Part shown: one piece after another, positions 1 to 13,399 of the stretch
Numbering within the stretch: the first letter of the stretch is position 1
Layout: each line of letters starts with the position of its first letter
From: Silene latifolia
Lineage: Eukaryota; Streptophyta; Magnoliopsida; Caryophyllales; Caryophyllaceae
NCBI RefSeq assembly: GCF_048544455.1
Contig: NC_133534.1
Span: 33,852,217 to 33,916,216, forward strand
DNA: 64,000 nucleotides
Direction: 5' to 3'
Translations under genes and position numbers: made by a program
The notes under the pieces: generated by a model
What the model was told of the DNA's origin: nothing
The model's input: the letters and a program-made list of their open reading frames with translations, nothing else
Databases searched by the model: none

Positions 1-520
1 CTGAGATATACTTCTTGATCTGGAGAAAGATGCTCAATGATAAGTTTGGTGAATGATTTTCTAAAAGGTATTCGTAATTTATACTCCTTGCTTTTGCTCG
101 TACTAAAAAAATCCATGGATATGCTTCATTAGCTTTAAAATAGCGAGAGGAAGGGTTTATTTTTAAACAGTTTTGAGGGTTTTTAGTGATCCATAAAGGC
201 TTGGATGATTGATTTCTGTTGACGAGATCTGATGGTGTACACAAAAGGAACAAGGAGCACCTATTGTGAATGCTTTAGAGTTGCTTGTGTATGAGCAGTG
301 AGTAGGTCAGGTCACTGATGCCACTCTTGTAATAAGACTGGATTATGTGAGACGGTCCATTTCTATAAAAGAAAATTACATTAATGATAATAACTGAGTT
401 GTGTTTTTCCATACTGGGATCATATTACGTAATAATAACTCTATTGGGCGACTTCTATCGTGAGAGACAAATGATGTTCAAACTGCGATTAAGGCATGGT
501 TACACACCCAAAATTTTGGC
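1..520. other. Unassigned sequence, probably interior of the left MULE-like element
   Basis: No open reading frame, RNA gene or repeat that I recognise. It lies outside the 121-bp array that begins at about 525. The element whose right terminus is near 2601 probably continues leftwards through here and out of the window, but this is inference from layout only. Confidence 0.3.
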
Positions 521-524
521 AACG

Positions 525-1432
525 GTATGAGATTCACAAAACATGAGGTGATGATCAAGTTTCACAAAACCAGCCTTAAGATTCACTGAATAAGGTATGA
601 GATTCACAAAATAAGGTTTGAGATTCACTAAATAAGGAAAAGAGCAAAAAAGGTGATTTTAACCACTTATGATGACCAAGTTTCACAAAACAAGCTCTAA
701 GATTCACTGAACAAGGTCTGAGATTCACAAAACAAAGTCTGAGATTCACCTAATAAAGAAAAGAGCAAAATAGGTTATTTAAACCACTTATAATGATCAA
801 GTTTCACAAAACAAGCCTTAAGATTCACTGAATAAGGTATGAGATTCACAAAATAAGGTTTGAGATTCACCAAACAAGGAAAAGAGCAAAAAACGTGATT
901 TTAACCACTTATGATGACCAAGTTTCACAAAACAAGTTCTAAGATTCACTGAACAAGGTCTGAGATTCACAAAACAAGGTCTGAGATTCACCTAATAAAC
1001 AAGCCCTAAGATTCACTGAATAAGGTATGAGATTCACAAAATAAGGTCTGAGATTCACCAAATAAGGAAAAAGGCAAAAAAGGTGATTTTAACCACTTAT
1101 TATGACCAAGTTTCACAAAACAAGCTATAAGATTCACTGAACAAGGTCTGAGATTCACAAAACAAAGTTTGAGATTCACCGAATAAAGAAAAGAGCAAAA
1201 TAGGTGATTTTAACCACTTATGATGATCAAGTTTCACATAACAAGCCCTAAGATTCACTGAATAAGGTATGAGATTCACAAAATAAGGTCTGAGATTCAC
1301 CAAATTAGGAAAAGAGCAAAAAAGGTGATTTTAAGCACTTATGATGACCAAGTTTCACAAAACAAGCTCTCAGATTCACTGAACAAGGTCTGAGATTCAC
1401 AAAATAAGGTCTGAGATTCACCAAATAAGGAA
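525..1432 (-). repeat. 121-bp tandem array, left arm (about 7 units)
   Basis: Successive copies of the block AACCACTTATGATGACCAAG start at 661, 782, 903, 1091, 1212 and 1333, giving a period of 121 bp with one irregular step. On the minus strand each unit holds four copies of a GTGAATCT(C/T)AG-like motif spaced 21 bp apart (three 21-bp steps plus a 58-bp remainder). Two unit variants alternate, differing in words such as AAACAAGCTC and AAACAAGCCT. The same array occurs in the opposite orientation at 3665-4381. Confidence 0.95.
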
Positions 1433-2309
1433 AAAATATGCCCACAGGACACAATTGTGACTGAATTGAGACATTAATGCTCTCTAGATTGTAGACTAAT
1501 TACATCACAAAATTTTCGCATCAAAATCAGGGCTTTCTCCCTACTAAAAGCCTCGTGTATTCTACCACAACACAAACGATTATCAACGACTCGACAACTA
1601 TATAGAGCCCAAGCAGCAGGTTCACAGCAATCGGTTTGGTTGCTCGATATGCTCAATCAGAAACTTTCAACAATCATCCAGTCCTACATTTCACAGAATG
1701 TCATGTCATGTGTCCGTTTTGTATCCAGATTCGTCTTGGTGCTTCCTAGCTTTTACTTCACAAAATTATAAATTCTTCCATTTCAAACAATAGATTAATC
1801 CAACCTCTCCTACAAAGATTTCCTCAAGTACCATTGATGAGGCCAATGAAGGCGGAGAAAGATGAGGACAACTTATTGAGAGCACTGAGCAGCGAGAACT
1901 ATATTGATATTTGATAATTCACCAAGCTTGACTTAAGCACGATTCAGAACTTACATTCCTGTTCACCAGCCGATATATACATAAGAAAAGGAAAGACTGA
2001 CTTGAGCGAGAATGTTTCATTACCAAGTTACACAATTTTTGTAACAAAAGATTACACCAAGCACTCGTGATCCCACTGCTTCAACTGACCCACTGACTTC
2101 TTCATGTCGTAAATTGAATCACCGTCTCAGTAAATATTCATCTAGAATATTTGCCTATAAATCTTAAAAGTTACATTCACTTTGTTTGACAAGCAAAACT
2201 AAAATGAATGACATAAGATCCCAATTCCCAACTACAAAGGCCGATATCTCATAATGAAAATCCGACCAAATATGCAATAGTCACATACGACTTCAATAAA
2301 ATCACATTT

Positions 2310-2492
2310 CTACTTGTTAGATATTTTAGGGGAGAGACAGATTGTAAGGTAGATGATAGATTCTTTCTGGATGTCATAGTGGGCGAGGGTGGTACCGTCT
2401 TCAAGCTGATTTCCCTCAAAGGTTAGAACTTGATGGGGTGATGAGATGTACAATTGGTCTTCGATCTTTGATTTATAAAATATTTGGGCCAA
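2310..2492 (-). pseudogene. Ubiquitin-like fragment captured in a transposon
   Basis: A 60-residue reading frame whose residues 23-53 (2334-2426) resemble ubiquitin from about residue 43 to 73. The strings QLEDGTTLAHYDIQKES and GNQLEDG correspond to the conserved QLEDGRTLADYNIQKES segment. The C-terminal RLRGG needed for conjugation is replaced by ICLSPK, and the N-terminal half of the fold is absent, so this cannot act as normal ubiquitin. It lies 110-290 bp inside the terminus of the left MULE-like element; the partner element has no counterpart at the same distance. It is most likely a captured host fragment (Pack-MULE behaviour). A diverged ubiquitin-like domain from a larger protein is the alternative. 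Confidence 0.75.
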
Positions 2493-2598
2493 AATTTCAG
2501 CCCAATTTGGACTCCGCGCTAACAGTCCATTCTAAGTCTAATGAAGGAATTTGGTGAGTCGGCGCCTCGCCATAATGAGGTGCCTCACCGGATCCGGC

Positions 2599-2648
<50 letters not shown>

Positions 2649-2800
2649 GCGGATCCGGTGAGGCACCTCATTACGGCGAGGCGGCCGGTCTCATCAAATT
2701 CATTCATGTTGGGGCGGACTGTGAATGTTGCGCGCTTCAAATTTGGGCTCAAAATTTGGCCCATCGACTTTATTATATCCCAAATATTAAAAACACGGTA
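2460..2800. repeat. Inverted repeat: facing termini of two related elements
   Basis: Sequence left of the (TA)n tract (about 2460-2601) and right of it (2646-2800) are imperfect reverse complements for about 150 bp. The match is strongest in the innermost 55 bp, which contains GGATCCGGTGAGGCACCTCA on one side and its complement on the other. Similarity continues through GGGCCAAA and AATATTTGGG blocks further out. Confidence 0.85.
2602..2645. repeat. (TA)n microsatellite between two element termini
   Basis: About 22 uninterrupted TA units exactly between the two facing termini. It is either the original insertion target or the target duplication shared by both elements. Confidence 0.95.
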
Positions 2801-3182
2801 CTCAAATTTTCTTCATCATCAAGCTACAGTTCTTCTTATACTTGCAGCCATCTTTCCCAAATCTCCTCCATAACCTAATCAATAGCAACGATTGTTCAGT
2901 AAATTCCAATTATAGCGATTTGCCGATCAACCCAGACTACAACAATATCGTGTTTTGATCAACAAGCTACAACAAGGAGACAGGTATTTGAGCAAATTGA
3001 TCGACAATTGATTATGATGATATTGTGCGATAATTTGAGAAGATTTGGTTCGAATTTCATCAAATTGAGCGATTTTGTAAATATAATGTTCGAAATTGAT
3101 GCAGATTGCGCGATTTCCTTTACCTAGCGATTTTGTACTACTTATTACATAATTTTTGACGATTTTTGCAGCTCAAATTGCC

Positions 3183-3242
3183 ATGGAGATTGTAGATAAA
3201 ACAATGGTTGATGATAATAGTGTTTGTGAAACAAGTATTTTC
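3183..3242 (+). pseudogene. Possible remnant of a MULE transposase first exon
   Basis: A short frame beginning MEIVDKTMVDDNSV about 540 bp inside the element terminus. The large MULE downstream has an acidic short first exon (MVIIEEEDSVMAEV) about 440 bp inside its own terminus, which is the only basis for comparison. Nothing downstream continues it: GTGAAT-type motif sequence follows at 3330-3400 and then the tandem array. Confidence 0.3.
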
Positions 3243-3664
3243 TTTTATTGAAGCTCTAATTATTGTTTTCTATTTCAGTTTTAATTTGTGAAATTTTGAT
3301 GATAATCGAACTTGTGTCTTTGTTTTGATGGTGTGAATCTCAAGTCTATTTTGTGAATCACAGAGCTTCTTTTGTGAATAATTGAATTTTTGTGAACCAT
3401 TTTGTTGCTATTTAAGATGGGTGTGATGATTACCGAGGATCATTTAGCGAGTTGTGGATATGTTAATGAGAAGATTTTAGTGTTAAGCTTGTCTGGGTAG
3501 CTTGTTTTTGTTTGCTAATTTGATGAGATATAAGTATCAACTATCAAGTACTGAGGATTTAAGCTTCTTACTCGATTTCAAAACACATTTATGTCATTGG
3601 GTTTTATCCCAATCATGAAGTTCAATACAAGGGAGTTGTTCTTGGTTGGCGTAGTTCTTTTTGT

Positions 3665-4381
3665 TTATTTTGTTCTTTGCCTTATTTTGTGAATCTCAGT
3701 TCTTATTTTGTGAATCTCATACCTTATTCAGTGAATCTTAAGGCTTGTTTTGTGAAACTTGATCATCATAAGTGGTTAAAATCACCTATTTTGCTCTTTT
3801 CTTTATTAGGTGAATCTCAGACTTTGTTTTGTGAATCTCAGACCTTGTTCAGTGAATCTTAGAGGTTGTTTTGTGAAACTTGGTCATCATAAGTGGTTAA
3901 AATCACGTTTTCTGCTCTTTTCCTTATTTGGTGAATCCCATACCTTATTTTGTGAATCTCATACCTTATTCAGTGAATCTTAAGGCTTATTTTGTGAAAC
4001 TTGATCAACATAAGTGGTTAAAATAACCTATTTTGCTCTTTTCTTTATTAGGTGAATCTCAGACTTAGTTTTGTGAATCTCAGACCTTGTTCAGTGAATC
4101 TTAGAGCTTATTTTGTGAAACTTGGTCATCATAAGTGGTTAAAATCACGTTTTTTGCTCTTTTCCTTATTTGGTGAATCTCAGACCTTATTTTGTGAATC
4201 TCATACCTTATTCAGTGAATCTTAAGGCTTGTTTTGTGAAACTTGATCATCATAAGTGGTTAAAATAACCTATTTTGCTCTTATCTTTATTAGGTGAATC
4301 TCAGACTTTGTTTTGTGAATCCCAGACCTTGTTTAGTGAATCTTAGAGCTTGTCTTGTGAAACTTGGTCATCATAAGTGGT
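3665..4381 (+). repeat. 121-bp tandem array, right arm (about 6 units)
   Basis: The reverse complement of the array at 525-1432. The block AGTGGTTAAAAT recurs at about 3771, 3892, 4013, 4134 and 4255, a 121-bp period. On this strand GTGAATCTCAGAC-like motifs are spaced 21 bp within each unit. Looser copies of the motif occur at 3330-3400, between the first-exon remnant and the array. Confidence 0.95.
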
Positions 4382-4500
4382 AAGGACTAGAGCACACCTC
4401 GAGAATCAATTTCTTCAGTCGTTCCTCTAATGGCAGGGGGAGCAGAGATAAGGGAACAACTCACATGATGAAAACTAGTGGAATGATTTAATTATTTTAA

Positions 4501-4569
4501 AACCAATTAGCTCAAATGGCAGAGCGTTGTGCAATGCACAAGGTGTGGGTTCGATTCCCATGTTGGTTA
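4501..4569 (+). tRNA. tRNA-like sequence (degenerate anticodon arm)
   Basis: The acceptor stem 4501-4507 pairs fully with 4562-4568. A D-arm (GCTC...GAGC) and a T-arm (GTGGG loop TTCGATT CCCAT) are present, with internal promoter A-box (TAGCTCAAATGGCAGAGC) and B-box (GGTTCGATTCC) sequences. The anticodon arm is short (TGTGC...GCACA with only three bases between), with no T33 and no normal seven-base loop, so no isotype can be given. It is probably a tRNA pseudogene or a tRNA-derived SINE head rather than a working tRNA. Confidence 0.45.
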
Positions 4570-4886
4570 TTGATCGCTCTTTGTTACTTCAAAGCCTAAT
4601 TGGTATTTCTCTAGTGGAGTTTTGGGTTTTGGCCTTTTATGTCATGTCCAATTGCACCCAATTTAGATAATTTCTAACATTGACTTTACAAAGGATTCAA
4701 AATTGTAATCCTTTGCTCCTTTAGTGGCTATGCACGACGTTTTGGCTTATGCACGCTGTTTGTGCGCATCTAAGTTTGAGCTTCTTCTACTCATCCTCAA
4801 TTTTGCACATCTGAGTACGGATTTGGCTAACTCATCCTCAATGTTATTGTATTTAAGTTTAATACACTAGATTCTTAAATTAACTA

Positions 4887-4957
4887 GGCTATATGAGATT
4901 CGAACTCATACCTTTGTGCAAGATTTGCACATTGCTCTACCATTTGAGCTAATAGCC
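4887..4957 (-). tRNA. Second tRNA-like sequence, inverted relative to the first
   Basis: On the minus strand it has the same A-box (TAGCTCAAATGGTAGAGC) and a B-box (AGTTCGAATCT), with an acceptor stem GGCTAT/ATAGCC of six pairs. The anticodon stem TGTGC/GCACA encloses a seven-base loop AAATCTT, but position 33 is A rather than T. It resembles the copy at 4501-4569 closely enough to share an origin. Its function is doubtful for the same reason. Confidence 0.45.
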
Positions 4958-5382
4958 GTTAAGATATACGAGTACATAACAAAGATTAAATAAGGGGAAC
5001 CTTAAGCTAATAGCCTTTAGATATGCAACAATGAAAAGCCTAACCTGCGATTGATTGTCAATGTGATCAACAACCCTAGATTCATTACCATATGACTCCG
5101 TGATTGTAGAACGGGCATCAGGAACGAACTTCTGAAAGTCTCACATGAACAGCCATAAAAAAAAACTGCTAGCATGCTTTAACTGATATACGGAGTGGAG
5201 TATCCAAAGAACACAAAGACTTCCATTGAATTGAACACACATATTTTACTCCAATAAGATTAAAAGGAGCAAATTTTACATCAAGACCTAGACAGGTGCA
5301 CAAAATTCAAACTCAACAAGTGTGTGATGAAAGTCATGATTAACCATAACAGCAGAAAAAGTCAATAATAGAAGCCACATTA

Positions 5383-7880
<2,498 letters not shown>

Positions 7881-7986
7881 ATATAGGGGACACATGGCAT
7901 TATCTGGTGGGTCTATTATTTTTAGATCTGACGGTTTAGGATGTGTCCAGCCGCCTCACCCTAAGAAGGGTGCCTCACATGATTCA

Positions 7987-8160
<174 letters not shown>

Positions 8161-8541
8161 ATAATGCATTTAAATTCTCAGTTCTTCGTTCCTCTTTCAA
8201 ACTCCATTAATGCGATAACAAATTCTCATCTTGATTTCTTCGTTTCTCTTTCCGACACCATTGCTGCGCATCAATCAAACTCCATTATTGCACCTCGGAA
8301 TACAAATTCAAGGTAAGTTTTAATTAAGATTTTGAAACAAATCCAATTTAAAAACTTAGGGTTTGCTTAAAAATTGAACTTGATTAGTTTTTTGGTTTAA
8401 GATGGTATTTTGTGGTTTTGATTCTAGATTTGTTGGTACATTAGTTGATTAAAATTATTGTGATCGAAAAATTAGAGTTTCTTTGATGATAAAACCATCT
8501 AATTTGGGTAATAATCTAACAAGAACGAATTTTTATTTCAG

Positions 8542-11500
8542 ATGGTAATAATTGAAGAAGAAGATTCGGTAATGGCAGAAGTCATAGGTAACTACTGTTG
8601 CATGTTCTTTGTATCCAGCAAGTTAAAGATGTATATGTATGTAGATGTATGAATGTGTCTTCAAATCTTGTTGTTTACATATAATTTGAACAAGGGAATT
8701 ATCGTGATACATTATTTTATTATTGCTGCTAATTAAGACCCAAAATAAGTTGCTTTCATTGGCTGTGTGTATCTAGGTAGTTGAGGATGTGTTTCTGTCA
8801 ATATTAAAAAATGTATGATTGTAAATTTGCAGGGAGTATTACTTTGATCGACTTAGATATTAAGGCCCTGTTTGGATTTAGAGATTCTGTTTGGATAAAC
8901 TGTCGTAGTTAATTTCAGGTACCTGGGTTTCTGTTTGTAAGCAACGACTATCAATTATGGTCTAAAATGTGTATACAGCCACCTGAAGGTGTGTTTGTAG
9001 AAGGACTTAAAACTGTATCTAGCTACCCTTAGATAGCATAGAGGGAATGGGATGAAAATAGTGCAATAAACAAAAGGTAGCAAAGTGTATATAGCTTCAT
9101 AAATGAGTGTATATAACTACGTAGACGATTGTATGTAACTTGACAAATTAAAATTACGTGTTCCACTACCTAGGATTTTGGGATTATGTTTGATTCCAGA
9201 ATTCAGTTCTTTTCTTTGATTTTCTGTGCAGACATTGTAGAAGTTACTAATGTGCAAGCGTCTTCAAGTAATTCAAAAGAAAATCAATTGCTTGTCACTA
9301 ATGTACCAGGTATTAAATTGTAGCTTCTAATTAAGTAATGTATTGTCTAAGAAGCTTGTGTAGGTGGTAACAGATAAAATTAAAATCATTTCCTTTTGTT
9401 TTTTTTTGATGTTGTAGCCACCCCAGAAGTTGATTTCGATAATCAAATAGTGGGATTGCCAAGATGCTCAGCAGAATTAAAACCAGCATTGTGGATGAAA
9501 TTTGCAACTTTGGAAGAAGGCATACATTTTTATGAGGAATATGCCAAGGTTTGTGGGTTCCTTACTAGATTAGACTCAACAAAATTAGTTGACGGGATAG
9601 TTACACACAAGTGGTGCGTGTGTAATAAACAAGGCAAAAGTAATCACAAGGGTACAAAAAGAAAGAGGACCCTTACGCGAATTGGTTGTCAGGCTAAGGT
9701 TAGTTTTAGAAGAATTCAAACGGGTGAATACGAGATTTATGATTTTGTTGAGGTTCACTCACATGCTATGAATACGCCAACAACTATGATACATTTGAAA
9801 CCATGTAGGGATTTAAACTTGGTTCACAAAAAAATGATAATGGATAATGCTCATGTAAACCATGGTCCTGTGCAAACATTTAGGATGTTCAAACAGTATG
9901 TGAAGGGATACAAAAATGTGGGTGCTTCTTTACAAGATTTCAAAAAATTTTCAAGGAATGTAAAGAAATACATCAAAGAATATGATGCCCAGATGTTAAT
10001 AGAGAACTTCATGCAGAAAAAGGCTATGTCTCCATCTTTCTATTTTGACTTTGATGTGGACGATCAAAGCAGAATAACTAAGCTTTTCTGGGCAGATCCA
10101 ATATCAATTAAAAATTATGCCCTTTTTGGTGATGTTGTTTCTGTTGATGCCACTTATAACTTCAACCAATATAAAATGGTGTTTGTCCCTTTCACGGGTG
10201 TTGATAACCATAAGGGTTGCATTACTTTTGCAGCGGGTTTGATACGAAACGAAAATGCAGAATCATTTTCGTGGTTGTTTCAAAATTTTGTAACGGCTAT
10301 GGGTGATCGCTATCCTATTACTATAATAACTGATCAATGTAGAGGCATCAAAAAAGCTGTTAAGGGTGTGTTTGGTGACAAAACACGCCATCGATTGTGT
10401 ATGTGGCATATAATGAAGAAGTTGCCTGACAAGGTTGGTCCATCGATTTCTCAAGACACAACTTTTTTGAAGGAAATTAACTCAGTTGTTTGGGATGTAG
10501 AAATCACTCCAGAAGATTTTGAATCGAAATGGAATTCGATAATTTCCTCATATGAGCTTTGTGATAACAAGTGGTTGAAGAAAATGTTTAAGCACCGTGC
10601 TCTTTGGATTCATGCTTACATTAGAGACACATATTTTGGGATTTTGGGCACAACATCAAGATCAGAGTCTGAAAATAGCTTCTTTGGAAACTTCACCAAC
10701 CCACATGTCACACTTGTCGAGTTTTGGATGCGTTTCCAAACAAAGAATGGATGCTCGAGAGATGGAAATATTCTAAGGTAATGGTGATGATAAGAATTGT
10801 TATCCAAAATTGACAACCCCTCTCCTTTTAGAAAAGCAAGCTTCTGAGTTTTACACAATCATTATATTTTATATTTTCCAAGTAGAAGTCCAAGCAGCAT
10901 GTTATACTTGTGGCCATTTACCATCACCAAATGCAAGTGGTGCGAATGATAATATTTCAATAATTGATCGTGAGAAAGACAAGGAATACAAAGTTGATTT
11001 AAGTGATAATAAGTTCTCTTGTTCTTGTAAGATGTTTGAAAGAATTGGGATACTCTGTAGGCACATTTTATGGGTGTTGAAAGATAGGGGGTTTGATCAT
11101 ATACCTAAAGAGTATTTAGCACTGAGATGGAGCAAATCTGCAACTTCCCACCCTCTTTCTACTGTTGTTGGGAAAACTGTACTAGCTGATTGTGTGTCAA
11201 TCGAAAGTCGCCAGAACAATATAAGTGAATTATGGTCGGAGGTATTTAGTGCAGTCTCACTTGTTGAGGATAGTGAGGAACATTCTGATGCGCTATTTCA
11301 ATTGCTCCGGAGTTTCAATGAAAAGTTGATTATTTCAATTAAGTCGGGAAAGTCAAAAGATAAGAAAGCTGAGATTGAGATGCTTCTTGGGTCAAAAATT
11401 CCAACCAAGTTCTTGTTTTACCACCAGAGAAGTGCAAGAATAAGGGATCGGGAAAGAGGATAACATCAAACAAGGAAAAGGCAGTCTTGGAAAATGCAAA

Positions 11501-11576
11501 GCCTCTGAGAAAATGCCGTGCTTGCGGTGAAATGAGTAACCATGATAGTAGAAATTGCCCGAGTCGACTCCCTTGA
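8542..11576 (+). pseudogene. FAR1-type MULE transposase (DNA-binding domain, MULE domain, SWIM finger, zinc knuckle), frameshifted
   Basis: Exons 8542-8587, 9232-9309 and 9418 onward join in phase across GT/AG introns. Domains in order: FAR1-type DNA-binding region (HFYEEYAKVCGF at about 9525, then WCVCNKQGK and IGCQAKV); MULE transposase core with GDVVSVDATYNFNQYKMVF (first Asp) near 10130 and TIITDQCRGIKKAV (second Asp) near 10320, followed by LCMWHIMKKLPDKV; a SWIM zinc finger FSCSCKMFERIGILCRHILW near 11010-11070; and a CCHC-like knuckle CRACGEMSNHDSRNCP near 11515. Breaks: an extra A near 10747, an in-frame TAA at 10774-10776, and a one-base loss near 11403 before the knuckle. With these repaired the gene would be near full family length, so decay is recent. 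The motif arrays sit in its first intron. Confidence 0.9.
8960..9150 (+). repeat. GTGTATNTAGC motif cluster in transposase intron 1
   Basis: About six copies or near-copies of GTGTATNTAGC on the + strand (for example GTGTATACAGCC, GTGTATATAGC, GTGTATATAAC). A nearly collinear version occurs in the same orientation at 22560-22745 near the other end of the element, including a shared CACTACCTAGG word at its end. Confidence 0.85.
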
Positions 11577-12255
11577 AACTGAATTCAGTGGGTTTGTGGT
11601 ATATGTGGCATTTGTAGATGTCACTCAAAAAAGTCTGTTATGTTTTGTAATGTTATGTACTCACTTAAAAAACCGATTTCAATGGGTTTTTGGTTTATGT
11701 AGTTTTTGGAAAGATTGGTTTTGTATTAACTTCCAACTTTTTTTTTTTATGTACGTTTTTTCTGTTGTTTTTTTTTTTGTTTTTATCGACTATGGATTGA
11801 CGGAGTATAGAGGGGGTTAGTGTATACATTGTATTCAAATAGGGGAGGTGGCCTGACTAGAGTGTTTGTAGCTGCGGAAGGAGTGTAACTAGGAGGCAAA
11901 CAAAGTGTATGTAGCCAACTGAACAAGTGAAACTAGCAGTTAAAAAAAATAGGATTCCGAAAAATTGAAAAAGCCAAAATTTAAGATGCAACATCATTTC
12001 AATGAACTCTTGAACATCAAATTAAAGTAAGTAAAGACTTCTAAGAAGTATGTTTAATTAACGCATCATGATATTAGAAATTGCTCAAGTTGCGAAGTGT
12101 TATTTCGTTGTCTAATGTCTCACGTTTACTGTTCAAACACTTTGCTTCTCTATTATTAAACATACTTTTATTGTGTACCCTCAAAAGTCGAGGTGTGACA
12201 CACATAATTAAAAATAAAATATAAATACAAATTGAAGATTAAGTTCTTTATTTTA
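11577..12255. other. Intergenic part of the MULE
   Basis: Downstream of the transposase. It contains T-rich runs (11735-11780), a phased motif cluster (11859-11945) with GTGT starts 21, 22 and 22 bp apart, and otherwise nothing recognisable. Confidence 0.6.
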
Positions 12256-12261
12256 AAAATG

Positions 12262-12447
12262 AGTAGGTCTTGCTTAAGACGGGTCGAATCTTAAGGCGGG
12301 TAGTTACACTCACAAAACGAATATGGAGGACAAGTGGGGGCACCCCCCATGTGCCTCCCACTATCCTCTATTTGCGCATTTTGTCTCACAAAATGGTATC
12401 CGTCTACAACTTAAGACGGATAGTGCCCGTCTTAAGTAAGAATTTGT
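12262..12447. mobile_element. MITE-like inverted repeat element, about 185 bp
   Basis: The ends CTTGCTTAAGACGGGTC and GCCCGTCTTAAGTAAG are inverted complements, and a second CTTAAGGCGGG/CTTAAGACGG pair lies just inside. No coding capacity. Flanking bases do not allow a safe target-duplication call; superfamily not assigned. Confidence 0.65.
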
Positions 12448-12555
12448 GTCAATTCTTTTTTGATTCTTTTTGGTTGACCTTTATAAAAGAACATTCATTC
12501 GTTCAAAAAAACATTCATTCGTTCAAAAAAATTCAAACTTAATTCGCTCACACCA

Positions 12556-12842
12556 AACATTCATCCTATGAATCGATTATTTCGTGCATCGATTCATAGA
12601 ATGCACCAAACGTTTCTATGCATCGATTCATCGGATGCATTGCATCCGCTTTAATTATTTCTATATAAATAGGTTTTCATGTGTTTGTTTCAAAAAACTT
12701 CAAACTTAATCTATAATCGAAACTACACCAAATAACTTTCCATAATCGCATACTCAATCATCCCCTAATTATGTCCGATCGTCCTATGAATCGATGCATC
12801 CTATGAAACCGATGCATCCTATGAATCGATGCATCCTATGAT
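12556..12842. repeat. ATCGATGCATCCTATGA short repeats
   Basis: Repeated words around ATGAATCGATGCATCCT, three near-perfect in tandem at 12780-12842 and looser copies at 12565-12650 in both orientations. They lie directly upstream of the XS-like fragment. Confidence 0.8.
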
Positions 12843-12875
12843 AAAATAGAAAGTTTCGGACGCCATTCCGTAATA

Positions 12876-13369
12876 TTGTACGTCAAACCTGTGATGTGTA
12901 TTCTTTATAATTTGCCAAGCACAAGAGATGGGTTTGGAAAGGAAACTCTCTCATATGATCTTGACAGATTAGTAGAAGTTATTCGGGGTGCTGGATTAAA
13001 TTTAGTTCAAGCTATCCACCCGGCTATTTCTTCAAATGGGTCGTTCAAGGGACATGCAATGATTGAGTTTGGAGCGGGAGATGAGCGCGAATGCTTCCGT
13101 CAAGCACGCAAACTGGAGCGCGCCTTTCTAATAATGAAGCTTCGAGGTGGTGGTTTGAAAACGTTAAACCTCCGTCAGGACCATATTTATGGGTTGCTAA
13201 TAGAGATGATTTGGGACTGGTGGCATATTTGTATGCTCAGGGGCCTTCCTTTGAGTTCGGGACAGTTCCGCTTGCATGGGAAAACGACCCGGTGGATTGG
13301 GTTGAAGGTGATAATGATGTTTTCAGTGATATTCGTTTTGAAATCCGCAATTACTTTCCGGATTATTAA
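12876..13369 (+). pseudogene. XS-domain-like gene fragment (SGS3/IDN2 family type), frameshifted
   Basis: The XS domain binds RNA in plant silencing proteins such as SGS3 and IDN2. This fragment shows the expected order: MCILYNLPSTRDG at the start (family pattern: Gly-Ile-Leu-x-Asn-hydrophobic-Pro-Thr), FKGHAMIEFGAGDE (family: GHxxxIVEF), a following helix QARKLERAF, then after a one-base frameshift near 13120 the segment SRWWFENVKPPSGPYLWVAN and RDDLG (family: lYGWVARxDDY). It ends at a TAA near 13367. There is no zinc-finger or coiled-coil region. It is most simply a host fragment captured by the MULE. Domain assignment is from memory of the pattern, so moderate confidence. Confidence 0.5.
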
Positions 13370-13399
13370 TTTGTACTGCACTTTTTATAATGTTGGTTA

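Larger units (their letters stand above)
1..2601 (-). mobile_element. MULE-like element, left copy (partial, one terminus in window)
   Basis: The right terminus abuts a (TA)n tract at 2602. The terminal part (about 2460-2601), read on the minus strand, matches the terminal part of the neighbouring element (2646-2800) over roughly 150 bp, including the GGATCCGGTGAGGCACCTCA block. Reading inward from the terminus there is a ubiquitin-like fragment (2310-2492) and then a 121-bp tandem array (525-1432). No transposase is visible. The other terminus is not in the window. MULE assignment rests on long inverted termini, captured gene fragments and similarity of the partner element's leader to a MULE 5' exon; a foldback-type element is the alternative. 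Confidence 0.5.

Noticed and set aside
1100-1303. Open frames translating the 121-bp array (also 3677-3862), giving repeated VNL/FVNLxPYSVNL peptides
   Set aside because: They are translations of a noncoding tandem repeat; the array is present in both orientations and in all phases, with no conserved start.
525-4381. CRISPR-like array
   Set aside because: Repeats are contiguous 121-bp units with no unique spacers, in plant DNA; ordinary satellite-type array.
4501-4569. A functional tRNA gene
   Set aside because: The anticodon arm is too short and lacks T33, so no isotype can be assigned; kept as tRNA-like only.
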